Source: Varroa destructor
Taxonomy: Eukaryota; Arthropoda; Arachnida; Mesostigmata; Varroidae
DNA length: 64,000 nt
Assembly (NCBI RefSeq): GCF_002443255.2
Contig: NW_019211460.1
Location: 33,827,952 to 33,891,951, forward strand
Reading direction: 5' to 3'
The notes under the pieces were generated by a model. It saw nothing but the letters and a program-made list of their open reading frames with translations. It was not told the DNA's origin and did no database searches. Shown in pieces: positions 50,801 through 64,000 of the stretch. The position numbers were made by a program, and so were the translations under genes. How positions within the stretch are numbered: position 1 is the first letter of the stretch; each line of letters starts with the position of its first letter.

Positions 50801-53800
50801 GCGGCACCGGTGCTAGCAGACAATGATGAAGCCTTTTATAGGTGCGGAGACCCATTCACAGATACCCCGCCGCGTCACCGGAAGCAAACAAAAATTTAGC
50901 TCGTGTTTTGGGAAGCCATCCGGCATTACGACACTCAGTCCGTGGCGCGTGGATAAAAGACACTGAAGGAGCGCGGGAAACAAGAGCCAATTAAGTTACG
51001 AATATGCGTTGAGTTGAATCGAGATGATGTATAGGGATTGGTCTAATTTATCCATTATCTGTGTGCCATCCACAACATGGGATGAAGGCATCCGGACATC
51101 TGCGGCTGGACCTAGAACATAAATTGGATAAAGAGATCTGGCAAAACCATTTTGGTTCTGATAACCTTCGTGGAAAACCTAAACGTGAAATGCGTATTTC
51201 CCAGCTGCTTAATTTGATAGCATTGCCGAGCAAATGTTGATCAAATCGTTTGTATCAGGATCAGAGGTAAGCGAACTGTTTTGTACGAAACGGTTGTCTT
51301 CCATACAAAAAACGTAGGCGTTTAGGTTTAAACTCAAAGTCGACTGCTCTGTAATGTACATAGCTATCGCCTGCGTCAGTAATTGCATTATGGGTAAACG
51401 AGCTATTCGCTCTGCTTGCATCAGGTATGGCACTTCATTAATCGTCGAACTGTTTTGCACGCTCAATGCTACATACAAAGATGATCGTCTACTTCCAGTG
51501 CATAACTTTGGGTGCATCCAAAACCTAGCATAGTTAACTGAAGTTCCACTCGGAACACGTAGTGATGATCGAGCCCCCAAACAACACTTAAGTTCGCTCG
51601 CCCAAATGCAGTACACCGGATGAACTAGAACAAACTAGCGTAGAATTAATCGCGTACCCATTTGACAGCTCTGACAACAACAGCTAAATAACTGAAACAG
51701 AATTCGAATAGATCTCTCTTTTGATCCACGGTTTTCAATTGAGAGTAGCGGGACATTTCAAACCGTAGTCTCCCACCGTTGTCGGCCCACTAACACAGGC
51801 CCATTGATGTCCTATCAAAGCCCGCCAAAGCGGGATGGCTTCTGAATGGCACTCCTTTTTAGCTACAAGTTGAACGTGTACATATATACAGAGAGTCCCA
51901 TCCTATCATACGAGAGAGCCACCATCAATCAAAACAGCGCAGAGCGCTAGCAATGCAACATATAGCAGTGAAGTTCCTGAAAAGTCACTCCCCCTGACTG
52001 GAGTTGGGTGCCATGCGCGCAGAACTAGATTGATCCATTGTTTCGTGTTCGAGTCAGTCTTTGGCCGATGGGTTGACTTTGTTCTTGTGTTGAATAACGT
52101 GGGCATCGGAAAGCTAGGAGACTTAATAGGTTCAGAGTTAACGAGGTAGACCGTGGACCATTCCGGCCATTAGTCAACATCTACTAGAGATGCGTGAAAG
52201 TCAAAAATGAACGAACACCGCCAACGCTGATTTACTATACTTTAAATTATCCCACAGTTCTTACCTATTCATCTCTTTATATATCGATCCGTGTATCCGT
52301 GCTGATCTAATCATGTAGATATACTCGTTGGTTGAAGTGACCAGGCTCCCGAAAACGTAATACGTACATACCCAATCATTGTAATTCCGTAACTGCAACG
52401 TATTTGCCATTACTACTTCCACAACTGTTTCACGAACAGAGAAGTAGGTATCATTACACTGAGTCTTTAGTATCTGTAGAAATACAAGAACAAATATGAG
52501 ATAATATTAGCACTAAGTCAATGTGTTGCGAACACGCTTTCTGATACAGTGTTACCAAGGGCAAATGTGGACACATATGTAGCACATGCACATTCTGCTG
52601 AGGCCGAACAGCGGTTGAAGGCTAACTTTTACTGGCTTTGCCTTACTAACCCTCTTTAGCAAATTATCTATAGTAAACTAAGCGTCCAATGTTACCCTCT
52701 GACGTTCTTGTTATTATAGCCCATAAAAAGATGGATGTTGTGTTCTTCTGGTGTTCCACCCATTATTGATGCTAGAAACCGTGCATTTTTTGTACACGCA
52801 TTTCTGCTCTTTAGCCTGATTGATATCCGCTTCTAACCAAACCCCCGTCTGCGCCTCTTGCCGCTTCCCCTCCTGCTGTTTCAGAAACGAGACTTCGCTG
52901 CAATGACTGCCCCACCCCATGATGGGGTATACACTGTATTTTAATAATAATAACAATGATCAAATGTGTGGGCATACGCGAGCCACTGTCGCGCCGCTAG
53001 CACCAGCCGTTACAGCCGTCTTTGTTGATCTACCTTATTCATATGTCGTCCTGCCTTGACTCTCCGTGCCTGCCTCGTGCGAATATGTTAGACAAAGGCG
53101 CACCAGGCAGCAGGACGCGCGGATTGGAGAAGTCGGGAGAAATCGCCCACTCGTCGGGATCGTTTCATGTGGTGCGGCGGGTTCGGACGCACGGGTTGTG
53201 ACTGTGTGTTTGCACGAACGTGCATTTAGACGAAACGCTACTGCACTTCTGCGTGGAGTAAAATTGCAAAGGTCGGATCGCAGGCGAGGAACGCAACGTT
53301 CCTCCACACATACACATACAAACGCTCACATACACACAATACAGGAACACAGAGAGGCTCACCGAAAACGACGTTCATTCGATATGCGTCTTGCGATAAG
53401 GGAGAGTGGTGTGCTACACATTGAGAGCAGATTGTACTTCAGAGAATTTATATTTTATGCCATCTACGTTCGCCTTTGCTGTGTATAGGTAAATATCGTT
53501 TCGTGTAGAGCAGCGACGAGCGACGGACGATGCAGGTTGATGCCATGAATAGAGAACTACCCTCTGACTCCGAAGCCATCGCCGAGTACCGGGAGGCATC
53601 CCGCTGATAGATTGGATCACAGTCTTAGCATGGCTGTATGCAGGCGCGGCTTTCACCGCCACGGGCGCAGCAGTTACCATACGAAGAAAAGCCAGTCCTT
53701 ACCTGCCACGCAGTCAAGCGCCCTCGACATCCAATCGTATCTATTGTTGCGTCAGCGGCTCTAAATAACCTCCGAAATCCATCCGTTATGTATACGCGCT

Positions 53801-53851
53801 CCTTCAGTGGGCGTATCTATTCCACACGCATTCCCTTCCTATCAAAGCGTG

Positions 53852-53872
53852 CACACACACACACACACACAC
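53852..53872 (+). repeat. (AC)n microsatellite
   Basis: A run of AC dinucleotides, about ten units. Short ORFs overlapping it are incidental. Confidence 0.85.
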
Positions 53873-56800
53873 CTACACACAAAGATATAGCCGGATTCGT
53901 ATAGTACCATAGATACAGGACACTCAATGCAGCGCACTTCGTTGACATATGTATCCTATGGTTGGAGCAGCATTCGAGCCTACTCTACGGGGAGTCCTAA
54001 TCGTGCGAGTATGTTCATTCAACGTGGGAAGCCATGAGCGTACCTCTGGGTAGTTCATTCCAAATCGCTCTTCTGTCTGTATGGCGGCCCTGCGCGCGGT
54101 CCGAGATCCATGGCGCGATGGGGAAATGAAGATGTCCCTATGATATCTGCATCAAAGTACAACCCCCGCACCCTCGATGGGGTATCATGCGGTACTGTGC
54201 GGACTTGTTGCTTTATCGTTGCGGAGTGCGGCGATCTCCTAAAACTCATAATCACATCTCGACACTTAGGCTGAAATGCTTGCTTGATTCTACGCGGGGC
54301 TTTTAATTCGACAAGATTAGCCTGAGCGCCATGTTAAACAGCATCGTATTGGCACTCTGCAACGTAATAGTAATGATCACCTGTGCCCGTGCGAGCTCTA
54401 TTTAAACAAATAAGTAATGGAGGTAGATGTCGTAGATGGAGGCAGACGTTACATTTCCTTCGCCTTCATAGTGAAGTCAATTTCATAAGAGCCTCGTCTA
54501 TATTCTAGCACATTGCGTAGATTGGTTTCTGAGTATCGCACCACGTTTTTCCTCGTTCGCGAGTCAACGCGTAGGACAAATTTTATGTAACCAATATTGC
54601 TTGGACGTGCTAAATGTTAAACTCCGTGCGCCTACTGAGTTCCGCAGATGTAAAATGAGGGGAAAAAAGCTATCGATTGAAAGAATAGTTTTGTTGAAAG
54701 TGCAACAGAAGAACAATTGATCTCACGCTAAACTTGGAAGCATATGGCAGGTATGAGCTCGATCATATCGTATCGCTAGGTGCCATTAGAGACTTCCTCT
54801 TACTTTCATTTACTTGCCAACGAAAATTCCCATCGTATCGAACGGCACGCTTCTGGTAAACAGGAATGCATAGTAACACTGGCACCACATTGGCGACTTC
54901 ATTTATTCGTAGTGAGGCCATCATATATATGTTCTATGTTTGTGCTACCTCGAATGTCGGTATCCCTGGGATGTTAGCGATGTAAACCGAGGTAAGCCTT
55001 TGCTAGCGTGCTACCGACTGGTCAACCAATACATTGGCGTATAGTACAATCAACAAACCGTCAACAGCGAATGGCCACAAGAGAGAAATTAAAGATTTGA
55101 TATTATAGTTCAAGTTACTAGTCCAGATGTAATGTAGTTCAGGTGTTGATGACGACCACTTATGCACAGCCTTGTCCTGTCGCCTACAAATTCCCTAGTT
55201 GATGCCGAGAAAGTGGGGTCTTAAGGGTTAATACATTCATCACATATTGTGCACCTATAGAGCCTGAGCTATATGGGCAGACTAACGATGACTTCATTTC
55301 ATTGCTTCCACTCTAGCCCGTTCTCTCTATTTTTCACGACCTGTTTTGCGCTCTCCAGCGATTATCAGTCCAACTTTCCCGAGATGCGTTACCGTGTAGG
55401 GTCTATTGGTGTGTAAGGACCGTAGTTTCCTCCCCACCCCCTCTCGCAAGCGGAGGCCTCCTTCAGACACTGGTACCGTATAGCGAGCTGACGAAGCTAT
55501 ACACATATACACACACACACTGAAATACAAGCAATGAATCGTCCATCCCCAGACGCGTTCCGGGCTGCGACAGCGCCACCAGCAACAACAATTCACCAGC
55601 GTAAAAGAATTTACACTCGTTAACTCTTGGCCCCATCGCATATCGTTAGTATTTCGTATCACGCGCACGCTCGTCCGCTCACGCTTCTCTCTGTTAAACG
55701 AATCCCCCAAAGTGCCATAACATCGATCAAGTTCAGTCCGATTTTACAATCTTCTTTGAAGGCGCCAATGGACGCCGAGCGGGTGAGCGGCGCATAGAGG
55801 AGACCGGGTGTCTCTTGGCGCGCCAGACAGACATATCGAACGACAGACAAGGAGATTGTTACGCGCTTCAACGAGATGCTGCTGCTGTTACGTTATGTTT
55901 CGTGTCATCTCTCGCCTCAGCCTCTTGTTCGACTAGAGAGTTTGCGCCCATTCAAGTTAGAGACGCTAAACGAACGCAACTTGGATGAAGTATAATTGAA
56001 GCTGAGCAGAATCGACGGCTACGAGAAGTTCGAAGTCGATGTAATGTTACGGGGACGGGGCCACTTCATGAGGCGCTTAGAAACCAGACGTGAGATAGGC
56101 TAGAGTACCACAGACCATGTGCCATTTGAGCATAACACGGCGACGAATGACCATGCTCCGATATCTGTAGGTAAATCTGTACAATGTACTGCCTATATGC
56201 GTACATGTGCATACGCGATTACTTGCAATCACATCGGCTTGATTCAAGTCAATAACAATGATAACTGTGTGTAGTTGTATATCGATGCTACCATAGCAGT
56301 CGGTGCCTGTCAAGACTGCTAATGGCGACGATGGGTGTACTGTTGTAGAAAAAATAATCATTTTCAAGATCGTTTCGGCGGGGAGAGATGACAATCGACT
56401 CCAATCTGCCGCTCGTCCTTTGATCGGGGAAACTGTTTTTCCTGAGTAGGGTGAGATTCTTTTGGGGGAGTAATGGTAGGAGGTCCAATAGATGGCCCTC
56501 GCTACAGCGGCCTTATTGCAACGACGGGACCCATTTGATCATAGGTAGAGACCCAGCAACCGACAATCAAAGTTGGAGCCTCCTTCAATCTGCCCGCTTA
56601 TCCCCCTTCCAACTCTATTGTTCTATGCCAACGAACTGGTCCCCAGAAAACAATAGTAAGCGAATGGAAAAGACGATTAAATGAATTGAGAGCCGATTAC
56701 GCTCTGATACAAGTTGTCCCTACATAAAGCTAAAAAGTATATACATATGTATATATTTCATGGATCATTGCGTCCACGAAAGCTGTTCTCCGTTCTGGAC

Positions 56801-58113
56801 GGGTGTTTAAATGCGCAAAGCCAAGCATGTTCCACATATATGTGCATATGTGAAACGATTAGTTTTCCCGTGGAGATTAGCATCTGTAAGGAATCCTTTG
56901 AAGGAATTAGACCGACTTTCTCTCTATACAGATCTTTCCTCTGAAATTGAATCGGACTCCGCTACTCAATTAAAAAGCGTTTTCGTCGTTGTCAGCGTAC
57001 TTTGTCGATGCCTTATATAGTCCTTGATCTGAAAGGCTTCCAACTAGACCCAATTAACTACCAAGTACACTTTTACCGAGCTCATATATAAGCTATACTC
57101 TCTTCGATACATACAACGGACATAACGTACATAATTGGCGATCGGCACTATTAGGTGGAGTGTATTCGGGAAAGATGTCCATCCCGGGAATACTTTATCG
57201 ACCTTTGGGCGTAACAAGTGGTTTTCCTGTGGCCAGATAGATTGTCTTTATCTTTTCGTGCTATTTGATGTGTATGCCCATCTCATCACTCGATCGATTT
57301 CGTATTGTCCTAGTCTATTATCATCCGCCGTCAGTGACATCTCATGAATGTATTTGCCCACTCGTCCTTTTTGTTACCTACGATTAGACCTGTTCGACTT
57401 CAAGCAAAGCTCAAGGTAAAACTTGTTTCAACTTTCGTAAAAGGTACGTTGAGCGAAGTATGGCAACTTAACAGCGGCAAACCATACACAGTAAGATATA
57501 CACTCATGATTTAAGCAGCCAATTTTAGCTGAATTCAATTAATTTACTAATCGATGTGTGCAATAGTCGAAAACATGTGCTTAGCACCCCCCTGGATAGG
57601 GGAGATTGGCCTCGTATACGCAGCATTAACAGGGTCTATCAATTTAGTATCGCTTAATCAATGTGCATGTCAAAATAATCGTGCTCATATCATTTTAACA
57701 AGCCCAGCCCAGATAACTTTTTAAGGCTAATAATTAAACCACACGTTGCTGGTAGTTGTATGGTTTGTCCGAGCTCTACGTTCCTCTCTGGAGATAGACA
57801 GCAACGGGGCCGTTTCTTCGGCCTGTTTCGTCTGCTCTCATTTGAGACGCTACTGGTATCCAGGCCGACATTCGCAACGTGTTAGTTATTTCTAACTGCG
57901 GCTGATGACTGGTTGGGTGAGCTAGCACCGGTAGCAGAAGCTATATAGTACAACAACCTGAGTCGTACCAAGGGGCACCTTTCACCCTGTTTCCCTAATA
58001 GGACTACGTCAAGTCGTCTTTCGTCGTCGCATTGCGATCGTCACGGCACTAGAAGCCAGTGGGCGGCTAGACCTTGTCAGGTAGGAGTAGCAGGGAGAAG
58101 CTTTCTCCGGAGC

Positions 58114-58143
58114 AGCAGCAACAGTCAGTTGACTGTTGCTGCT
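58114..58143. repeat. 14-bp perfect inverted repeat next to a poly-G run
   Basis: AGCAGCAACAGTCA (58114-58127) pairs with TGACTGTTGCTGCT (58130-58143) around a two-base loop, about 23 bases before a 39-base G run. The hairpin and the G run together would be hard to copy and to sequence. Confidence 0.88.
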
Positions 58144-58165
58144 CCAGGTTGATCTGAGACTGCAG

Positions 58166-58166
<1 letters not shown>

Positions 58167-58205
<39 letters not shown>
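58167..58205 (+). repeat. Poly-G homopolymer, 39 bases
   Basis: An uninterrupted run of G. Homopolymer length is unreliable in most sequencing methods, so the true length may differ. A run of 15 C at 58412-58426 lies about 200 bases away. Minus-strand frames through both runs are low-complexity artefacts (poly-Pro in one, poly-Gly in the other). Confidence 0.9.
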
Positions 58206-58207
<2 letters not shown>

Positions 58208-58411
58208 AGGGGGTCAGTAGATGGGTGAAGCGGCTGTCGAGCGGTCCTACGGGCTGACGAGCCAGAGGCCAGAGACCGTCGCTTGAGGAGCACTACGGGG
58301 TGAGGGAGCGTCCCTAATTAGTGATGCATTATTGACGAGCCTTTTGACGTGCGGGGGTCGCCGGAAAGGGAAACGAAGAAAGAGAGGGCGGCAGGAGACG
58401 TCGAATAGTGT

Positions 58412-58426
58412 CCCCCCCCCCCCCCC
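58412..58426 (+). repeat. Poly-C homopolymer, 15 bases
   Basis: Fifteen C in a row in a locally GC-rich stretch. With the G run upstream it forms a potential long-range G:C pairing partner. Confidence 0.85.
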
Positions 58427-61346
58427 TGCCGCCCCGTCGGGCTGACGAACCTCCGGTCGGCTGTCTTCATGCGTGTGGGAAGGTGGAGGGGGTGCGTGGA
58501 GGTGGGTCTGTTTAGGGCTACATAGAAAGAAGGACATCGATGACAGCCGAAAATGACCACCCGCTCATATCGGATGGTATTAAGTGGCTCAAATTGGAAC
58601 AACGAGTTGGGTCAGCTAAGCAGGACATACGCGTCCTGCAGCTGACGCCCAGTTGTTCCCATTAGGGATTCCAAATTTTTCGTGAAGATAACGAGTGTGA
58701 CTGCTGTGAGTCTGTACGGATTTTGCTAAAATTATTTTCTCGCAGGAATTCCATCTTCTGGTATAGTATTTAACGAAGTGTTACCTGAATTGAGTTTCCT
58801 AAGGACTCGATCACAGAAGAGTATCTGCTTCATAGATTAGCACACCTAAGCTCGATATAGGCGACGTCGGCATGTAGTGAAACTTCGTTACAGATACCTG
58901 TTACAATCGCAAAGTCAATTGCGGATGCATTCAAGTAAGCACCATTGTACTCATTCGAGGCTATGTAAATGCGTACGCTTATTTGCTGTTTTCACCTAAA
59001 ACCTATTGTCGCCTCGTTGTTTATTCGCGCTGGGTCACTTTAACGGCTCGATCCCCTCCCGCTAGCTGGCAGCACCTCAAGCCGAAGCCGGCTCAAGCAA
59101 GCTCCCGATGCTACTTATCCAGTCGTCGTGTTGTCAGCGCCTACTACAACGTAATTGCAGCTAGTTTGTTCCCCTACTATACGCTGTCAACCAGCGCCTT
59201 TGTTAACCTGTCAGAGATCAAAAAACGAGCAGACAGCTGTTACCGCCGATCTAGCGTTGCCTCCGGCAGCTCGTCGCACGGCTGCATATCGCTACAATGT
59301 GCTAGTAAAGCTCCTCAATGATTTGAAGTACCTAAGATCTGTCAGGTTCACCGCTACCAATAAACACATCACGCGCAATCAGTATCCAGTTTTTCTATCC
59401 GCGCTTACTTTTCGTCTACGAGTCAACCGCACTGGTGCAAGGCAACATCACATCAGAAGCAACTACCCCTCTACCCCGAAAGAGATGATCATTGCACAGA
59501 GAGGAGCAGGGGGTACGAGGAGAGTCACAATGAGTGCAATTGGAGCGGCTTGCTTTTTTTTTGCCAATCTGAGTTGAGAACAAAGAAGTCGCCGAATAGC
59601 TAAAGGCAGTTTTGATCCAATTGGTGAGCAGCAACCGTTCATTGTGCCCATGATGAGTGCTATTCTAGTAGTACTTAATGCTAGCCAAAATTGGAACAGT
59701 ACTCATCCGGATGCACAACGCTTGTCTTTTATACGTCCTGCTTTCGCACTTCAACACTCGACAACGCGAGTACGAATGTTTTTATGATGATAATGATGGC
59801 AGGATGACGTTGGTGACGGGAATGGTCCTTGCGGGTCACAGGGAAATCTACTGATACACAGAAGTACTATTGCGGTGTTTTTCTACTAATTCTGCGATTA
59901 AACCCGGTGATTCTGCCAGCGAGCGGTGCCATTTGCTAAAAAACGTTCGACTATTGTATCGTTACCCATCTTAAATTTTCATCAGACTCGACAACTTGAA
60001 AGATAACGTTCGAAAGGCAATACCGTGGGTACTGAAGATAAAAGCGAAAAAAAAAAAAACTTGAGAACGGACTATTGTCGCAATGAGGCCAACCTTCCTA
60101 GGTAACAGGCGCACAACAACCCCTGCTGCCGATACTGAATGAATATGATAACGTGACCTTAACCCTAACACTCTATATATAAAGAACAGCATTTTATATC
60201 AAAAATAAAATGTCGCGCAAAGCGATTCTGATTGGTAACGAGTGCGCTTGCCAGCTTTCCTCGAGTCTCTCTGCCTTGTTTCGGTTCCCCATAGTCATGA
60301 CTGTAGTAGATATGAAAGGTCGGGCAATGCATGTTTTGATGCGCAATACATTTCAGGTGATTTCAATGGCGGTGTAATAAAAAGAAAGAAAAAAGGACTC
60401 CGCATATTAGTTAAGTCCAATTTATCAGATCTTGGTTACGGCGTTCCAACTCGATCGATACGTGCCAGGATCGATACGGACATATGCTTTCTAGTCTTAT
60501 ACACACTGCTCTAGGTAATGAAGATGAATCATTGATGCCGCACCACTATGACTGTAAACTTACCTTCGAGGTAATATAGGGGTACTTAGATTGAATTGAA
60601 AATACTATAACATGTAAAGAAGCACGATCCTCACTTTTATCTAGTTTTTAATGAAAACAATGCAAAACTGATGATTTTTTTTTTTTGAGGCTTGTACCAC
60701 GGCATGTGTGTCTGTAAGAAAAATCATTAAGTATCTTCTCGATTGCTGGGTAGTGCTGGTACAAATAAACTGTAAAAGGAGTTCGGTAAAGTTGGTTAAG
60801 GGAAAAGTTCAAAGGTTCAAGAGATGATTTCGACAAGAATGAACAAGGACTGCAATAGGCCAGCGATCCGTGAAATGTACCCGCGAGGACCACTCAAACA
60901 ATTTCAGCACAAGAAGTAGATGAGAACGTTTGAAAAAGCTGAAAAAACTCTATAAATAATAACAGAGATATAATAAGGCCACTGGCGTTTGCAAGCAAAA
61001 AGGATGAATCCTATAGGTAGCCGACTTTGTGACTGGAGCTTACGTGTAGACAACATTTTACATTAGCATAACTTTGTTCACTATTAACAGGTGCTACTAG
61101 TCTGTCTGTAAACAACAGGAACTCAATGAGCCGGGTTCACAGAAAACAATAATGCTTCATGTAGGCACAAGCAAGGCTGAAGCCTAATAAATAGGTAGAG
61201 TGTATACCATTACGCTTCATATCTGAACGTAAAAAAAAGTCCTAGAGTGAATAAAACGCATTCAAAGACCGTTTAAATATGTTACCTAATATATAGACAG
61301 TCAATGCTGTTCTTTGAGGACGAGAGCGGGTGCTGCATATATGTAT

Positions 61347-61392
61347 ATATGTTATACTATATATATATATATATATATACAGTATAACATAT
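61347..61392. repeat. AT-rich inverted repeat around a (TA)n microsatellite
   Basis: ATATGTTATACT (61347-61358) and AGTATAACATAT (61381-61392) flank a self-complementary TA run, so the whole 46 bases can fold into one stem. It is probably a microsatellite-driven palindrome. Confidence 0.85.
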
Positions 61393-64000
61393 GCCGAGAA
61401 GAGTAAGGCCAAGTTTGATGACAAACCTCTTAAGCATCGATTATGTCAGCTTTTAACCGTTGAAACGACAGCTTTTATGCTATCAAAGATACAGATTGTG
61501 GAAGCCAATGTGTAGCGACGCATACAGCTTTGTCCTTCATTAGCATAAAAGCGATGTTTTTGAGCCCCTGAAGTATTAAGAGGTGGAGGAATGGAGAGTC
61601 ACTTACTCATGGTTTGCCACAAACCACCTGTTATCAGTAGCACTCGTTAAAGTGAAGACCGAAAATTCGAACTCGGCGAACTATTTGTATTCTCTCTCTA
61701 ATGACAGGTCCTTACATCTGACAGACCGATGAGGCCTGGCGCGACGAGATCTTTGTCTGGCCGATCGAATTGTTCCCGACGACAAGGCCGACGTGTTCCC
61801 GTTGGAGCGCTTGGGGGTCGCGTGCAGGGAAAACGAGGATTCGGGATCTGTGTGTGCGTCGGTAGGGGTTCATCCTTTTCCACCTCGTCTCCCAGCACCA
61901 GCCACTAGCCAGCCAACGAAGCGGCCAAAGCCATTGGAAGGTGAATACATTCGGTAAGAGTATGTGCCGGTCGTGTGTTTGCTCTCGTATGGTGATAGCT
62001 GTGTATTGGGTTCCGCTAGCGTTTCTAGTAGTTTGCCTTTCTGTCTGTCTTCCTGGATGATGACGGCCGTGGTGTTTCCGCTCACTGATTTCGAGAAGCT
62101 AAAACTCTATCCAGTCCGCCCATCCAGCACCCGCCCAAGTAGCGTCAAACTATTGAAGACACCTGCTGTTGCTGCTGCTAAGCGCTACATCCGAACACTG
62201 CGCACAGCTGCTGTAGCTGGAGAAAGGCGGGCAGTAGCGAGCGATACATAGAAATCGAAGAAGCAATACCGACCAAACAGAAGGAAAGTCAGACAAGCGC
62301 AAGTGAGATTTTGTGAGAAAAAAAGTGAGAGAGAATAAGAGAAAAACCCAGTCCGGCGACGTAGCCCACCTCGACGATAGCAGTACACGATGTAGACAGA
62401 TAGGCACACACTAGGACAGCGTTTATAGCAGAGGCAGTAGTGCGGACAAGAAGAAGTACCTGCCGCTCAACAAGTTTGCAAACACCTCACATCATCCAGC
62501 TCGATGATTCTGCAGGCAATGGAATACACGAACGACCAGCCGAATCGCTAATACGAACAGCTAACTCAGCGTCGTTTGTCGATAGACACTGAGACGCTTT
62601 GGTATGTAATGTAAAAAAGCAGCGGCATAGCACGAGAAGAAGATATCTTGGGTGCAAAGCTAATAGGCCCTGGGTACCATTCGTGTTCAGACGAGCTGAC
62701 TGTGTGAAGTTGATTCCGACCGCACATCAGCTGTTCAACGCGGACATTATTATTCTCCTGCGGGCCAGGCAGGACGAGGACCCTTCAGAGAGTTACACTC
62801 CTGACCGCCAACGATGCATCACCAACGATCTACTGTCGTGAATGCAGCTACAGGCCAAACACACAAAGAGATGAATTTGAGGTCGAGGATGATTCGATCT
62901 TCATCAAGCGCGGGGAAAATCGAGGTCTCTACCCACGACAAGGTTGTGCGTGGAGATACTGACTATTTATTCTATATGTGCCTATTTTTGTGCATGCATT
63001 CGTATATACCATTTACAACGAAAGTTTTGAAAAATTTCAGGGAGAGCATCGTTCATTGTTGGCCCTTGGGAATGGCGCAAAAGTGTCTGTCTATGGCAGA
63101 CCATACTTGATACTGAATTAAGAGGACTTTACAAATAAATGCAGAACATATTAATGGTACATTGTTCATCTAAAGTTCCTCATTCCTCCTAACGATATGT
63201 GTGTGGGGCAAGAACAAATCCCCAAGACAGTATCTAAAATGGGAAATTAGTATTTTTCTTACGAGAACAACTTTACTATTTATTTCTTACCTCATTGTTA
63301 CTGGTAGTATTAATGTAAAATTTATATGACTATGTGTCTCACACGTTTAGCCTCGAAAGACACCGTCATGTAACACACATGTGTTATACTATATGATTTG
63401 CGTAAATGAGAAAAATATTCGAAGCTTCAACTTTCGGTATAGAGTAGTTTGATGAGCTTACATCAGTCAACGTATAGCAATATAGGCAAAGACGTCGTTG
63501 TTTTCAATTATGATGATGAGTGATGACTTTTTTTTTTTGTATATTTTTGTAAAGTCCTAAGTCAAGCGATACGTTTTGGTGGACGAAATGTAACGATGTC
63601 TATCTAGAAGTACGTGTGTTCGACTGTAGTAACAACAGCAGTAGTTGAAGTTGGTGTATTTGTCGATAGTTGACGCTGGTCTTGCCGGCCAGCAGATAAG
63701 TCGACAGATAAGTTGTTCGAGTAGTACTACTACCAGATGGTCCTTTTAAGGTCGAATAGAAATGAAGCAGGGGGCTGCACTGACTTCACATGTCCTCTTA
63801 TCGCTGCCGATCACATCAGTCTAGAGCAAGCAGAAAAATAAGAAGCCCGGTCCGCTTGAGCTGCATTAGGACAAGGCCTCGTTGGATCAGGTATAGTAAT
63901 GGCATTTGCTTCAAACTGTACAATTAAACCGATGAGGGAGCTCGCGCAGGTAGCCTCTGCCCGTTTATCATCTACTTAACATGTAGAATTGTTTAACTTG

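Larger units (their letters stand above)
37740..64000. other. Non-coding stretch upstream of Hmx; should contain the Hmx 5' end or its long first intron
   Basis: About 26 kb without a convincing exon on either strand. The missing Hmx first exon should lie here or beyond the window. GC-richer patches at about 38.9-39.5, 40.4-41.0, 44.3-45.2, 49.4-50.9 and 58.0-58.6 kb hold only short conflicting frames. Structural features are the inverted repeats at 41792, 58114 and 61347, the AG, AC and TA microsatellites, and the G39 and C15 runs. Confidence 0.5.

Noticed and set aside
54055..54255. Minus-strand 66-codon frame of mixed composition
   Set aside because: Short and unsupported by splice sites or a recognisable motif.
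58009..58293. Minus-strand frame with a long poly-Pro run
   Set aside because: The Pro run is simply the 39-base G homopolymer read in reverse.

Overview
This looks like animal nuclear DNA, most likely from an arthropod. The evidence is a spliced homeobox gene of the HMX (NK5) family, GT-AG introns, three diverged copies of a short tRNA-derived SINE-like repeat, many microsatellites, and moderately AT-rich DNA with very few genes. There are no prokaryotic operons, Shine-Dalgarno sites, CRISPR arrays or phage genes. A chelicerate or mite-like source is a guess; the sequence does not settle it.

Only two loci have convincing protein-coding evidence. (1) On the minus strand, about 37.73-36.31 kb, are two consecutive coding exons of an Hmx homeobox transcription factor. 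The splice phases match across a 368-base intron. The exons encode a Ser/Pro-rich segment, an acidic stretch, a complete HMX-type homeodomain, the conserved segment just after it and an Ala/Pro-rich tail ending in TAG. The first coding exon, with the true start Met, was not found. (2) On the plus strand, 16460-17293, is a long open frame of unknown function. It holds a 204-codon ORF, one in-frame TGA, and then 72 more open codons to a TAA, with an AATAAA 67 bases further on. The TGA is followed by C, a context known to favour stop-codon readthrough in animals. This is the strongest lead in the window.

Layout: 1-16.4 kb is non-coding, with three strong short inverted repeats, a 20-bp perfect palindrome and one SINE-like copy near its end. 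16.46-17.37 kb holds the unknown gene. 17.4-36.3 kb is mostly non-coding, with two more SINE-like copies, several GC-richer islands (about 23.4-24.7, 27.7-29.0 and 30.2-31.2 kb) and a C-rich CCCCA-type array near 34.9 kb. 36.3-37.7 kb holds the Hmx exons. 37.7-64 kb is non-coding as far as can be seen, with microsatellites, hairpins and a 39-base poly-G run at 58.17 kb.

A lone developmental homeobox gene in a gene-poor stretch fits the usual architecture of such regulators, whose flanks often carry enhancers, but no enhancer can be identified from a single sequence. Small exons of other genes, or the missing Hmx exon, may lie in the unassigned DNA. I found no clear new biological system. The most interesting observations are the possible readthrough gene, the SINE family and a set of near-perfect short-spaced palindromes.
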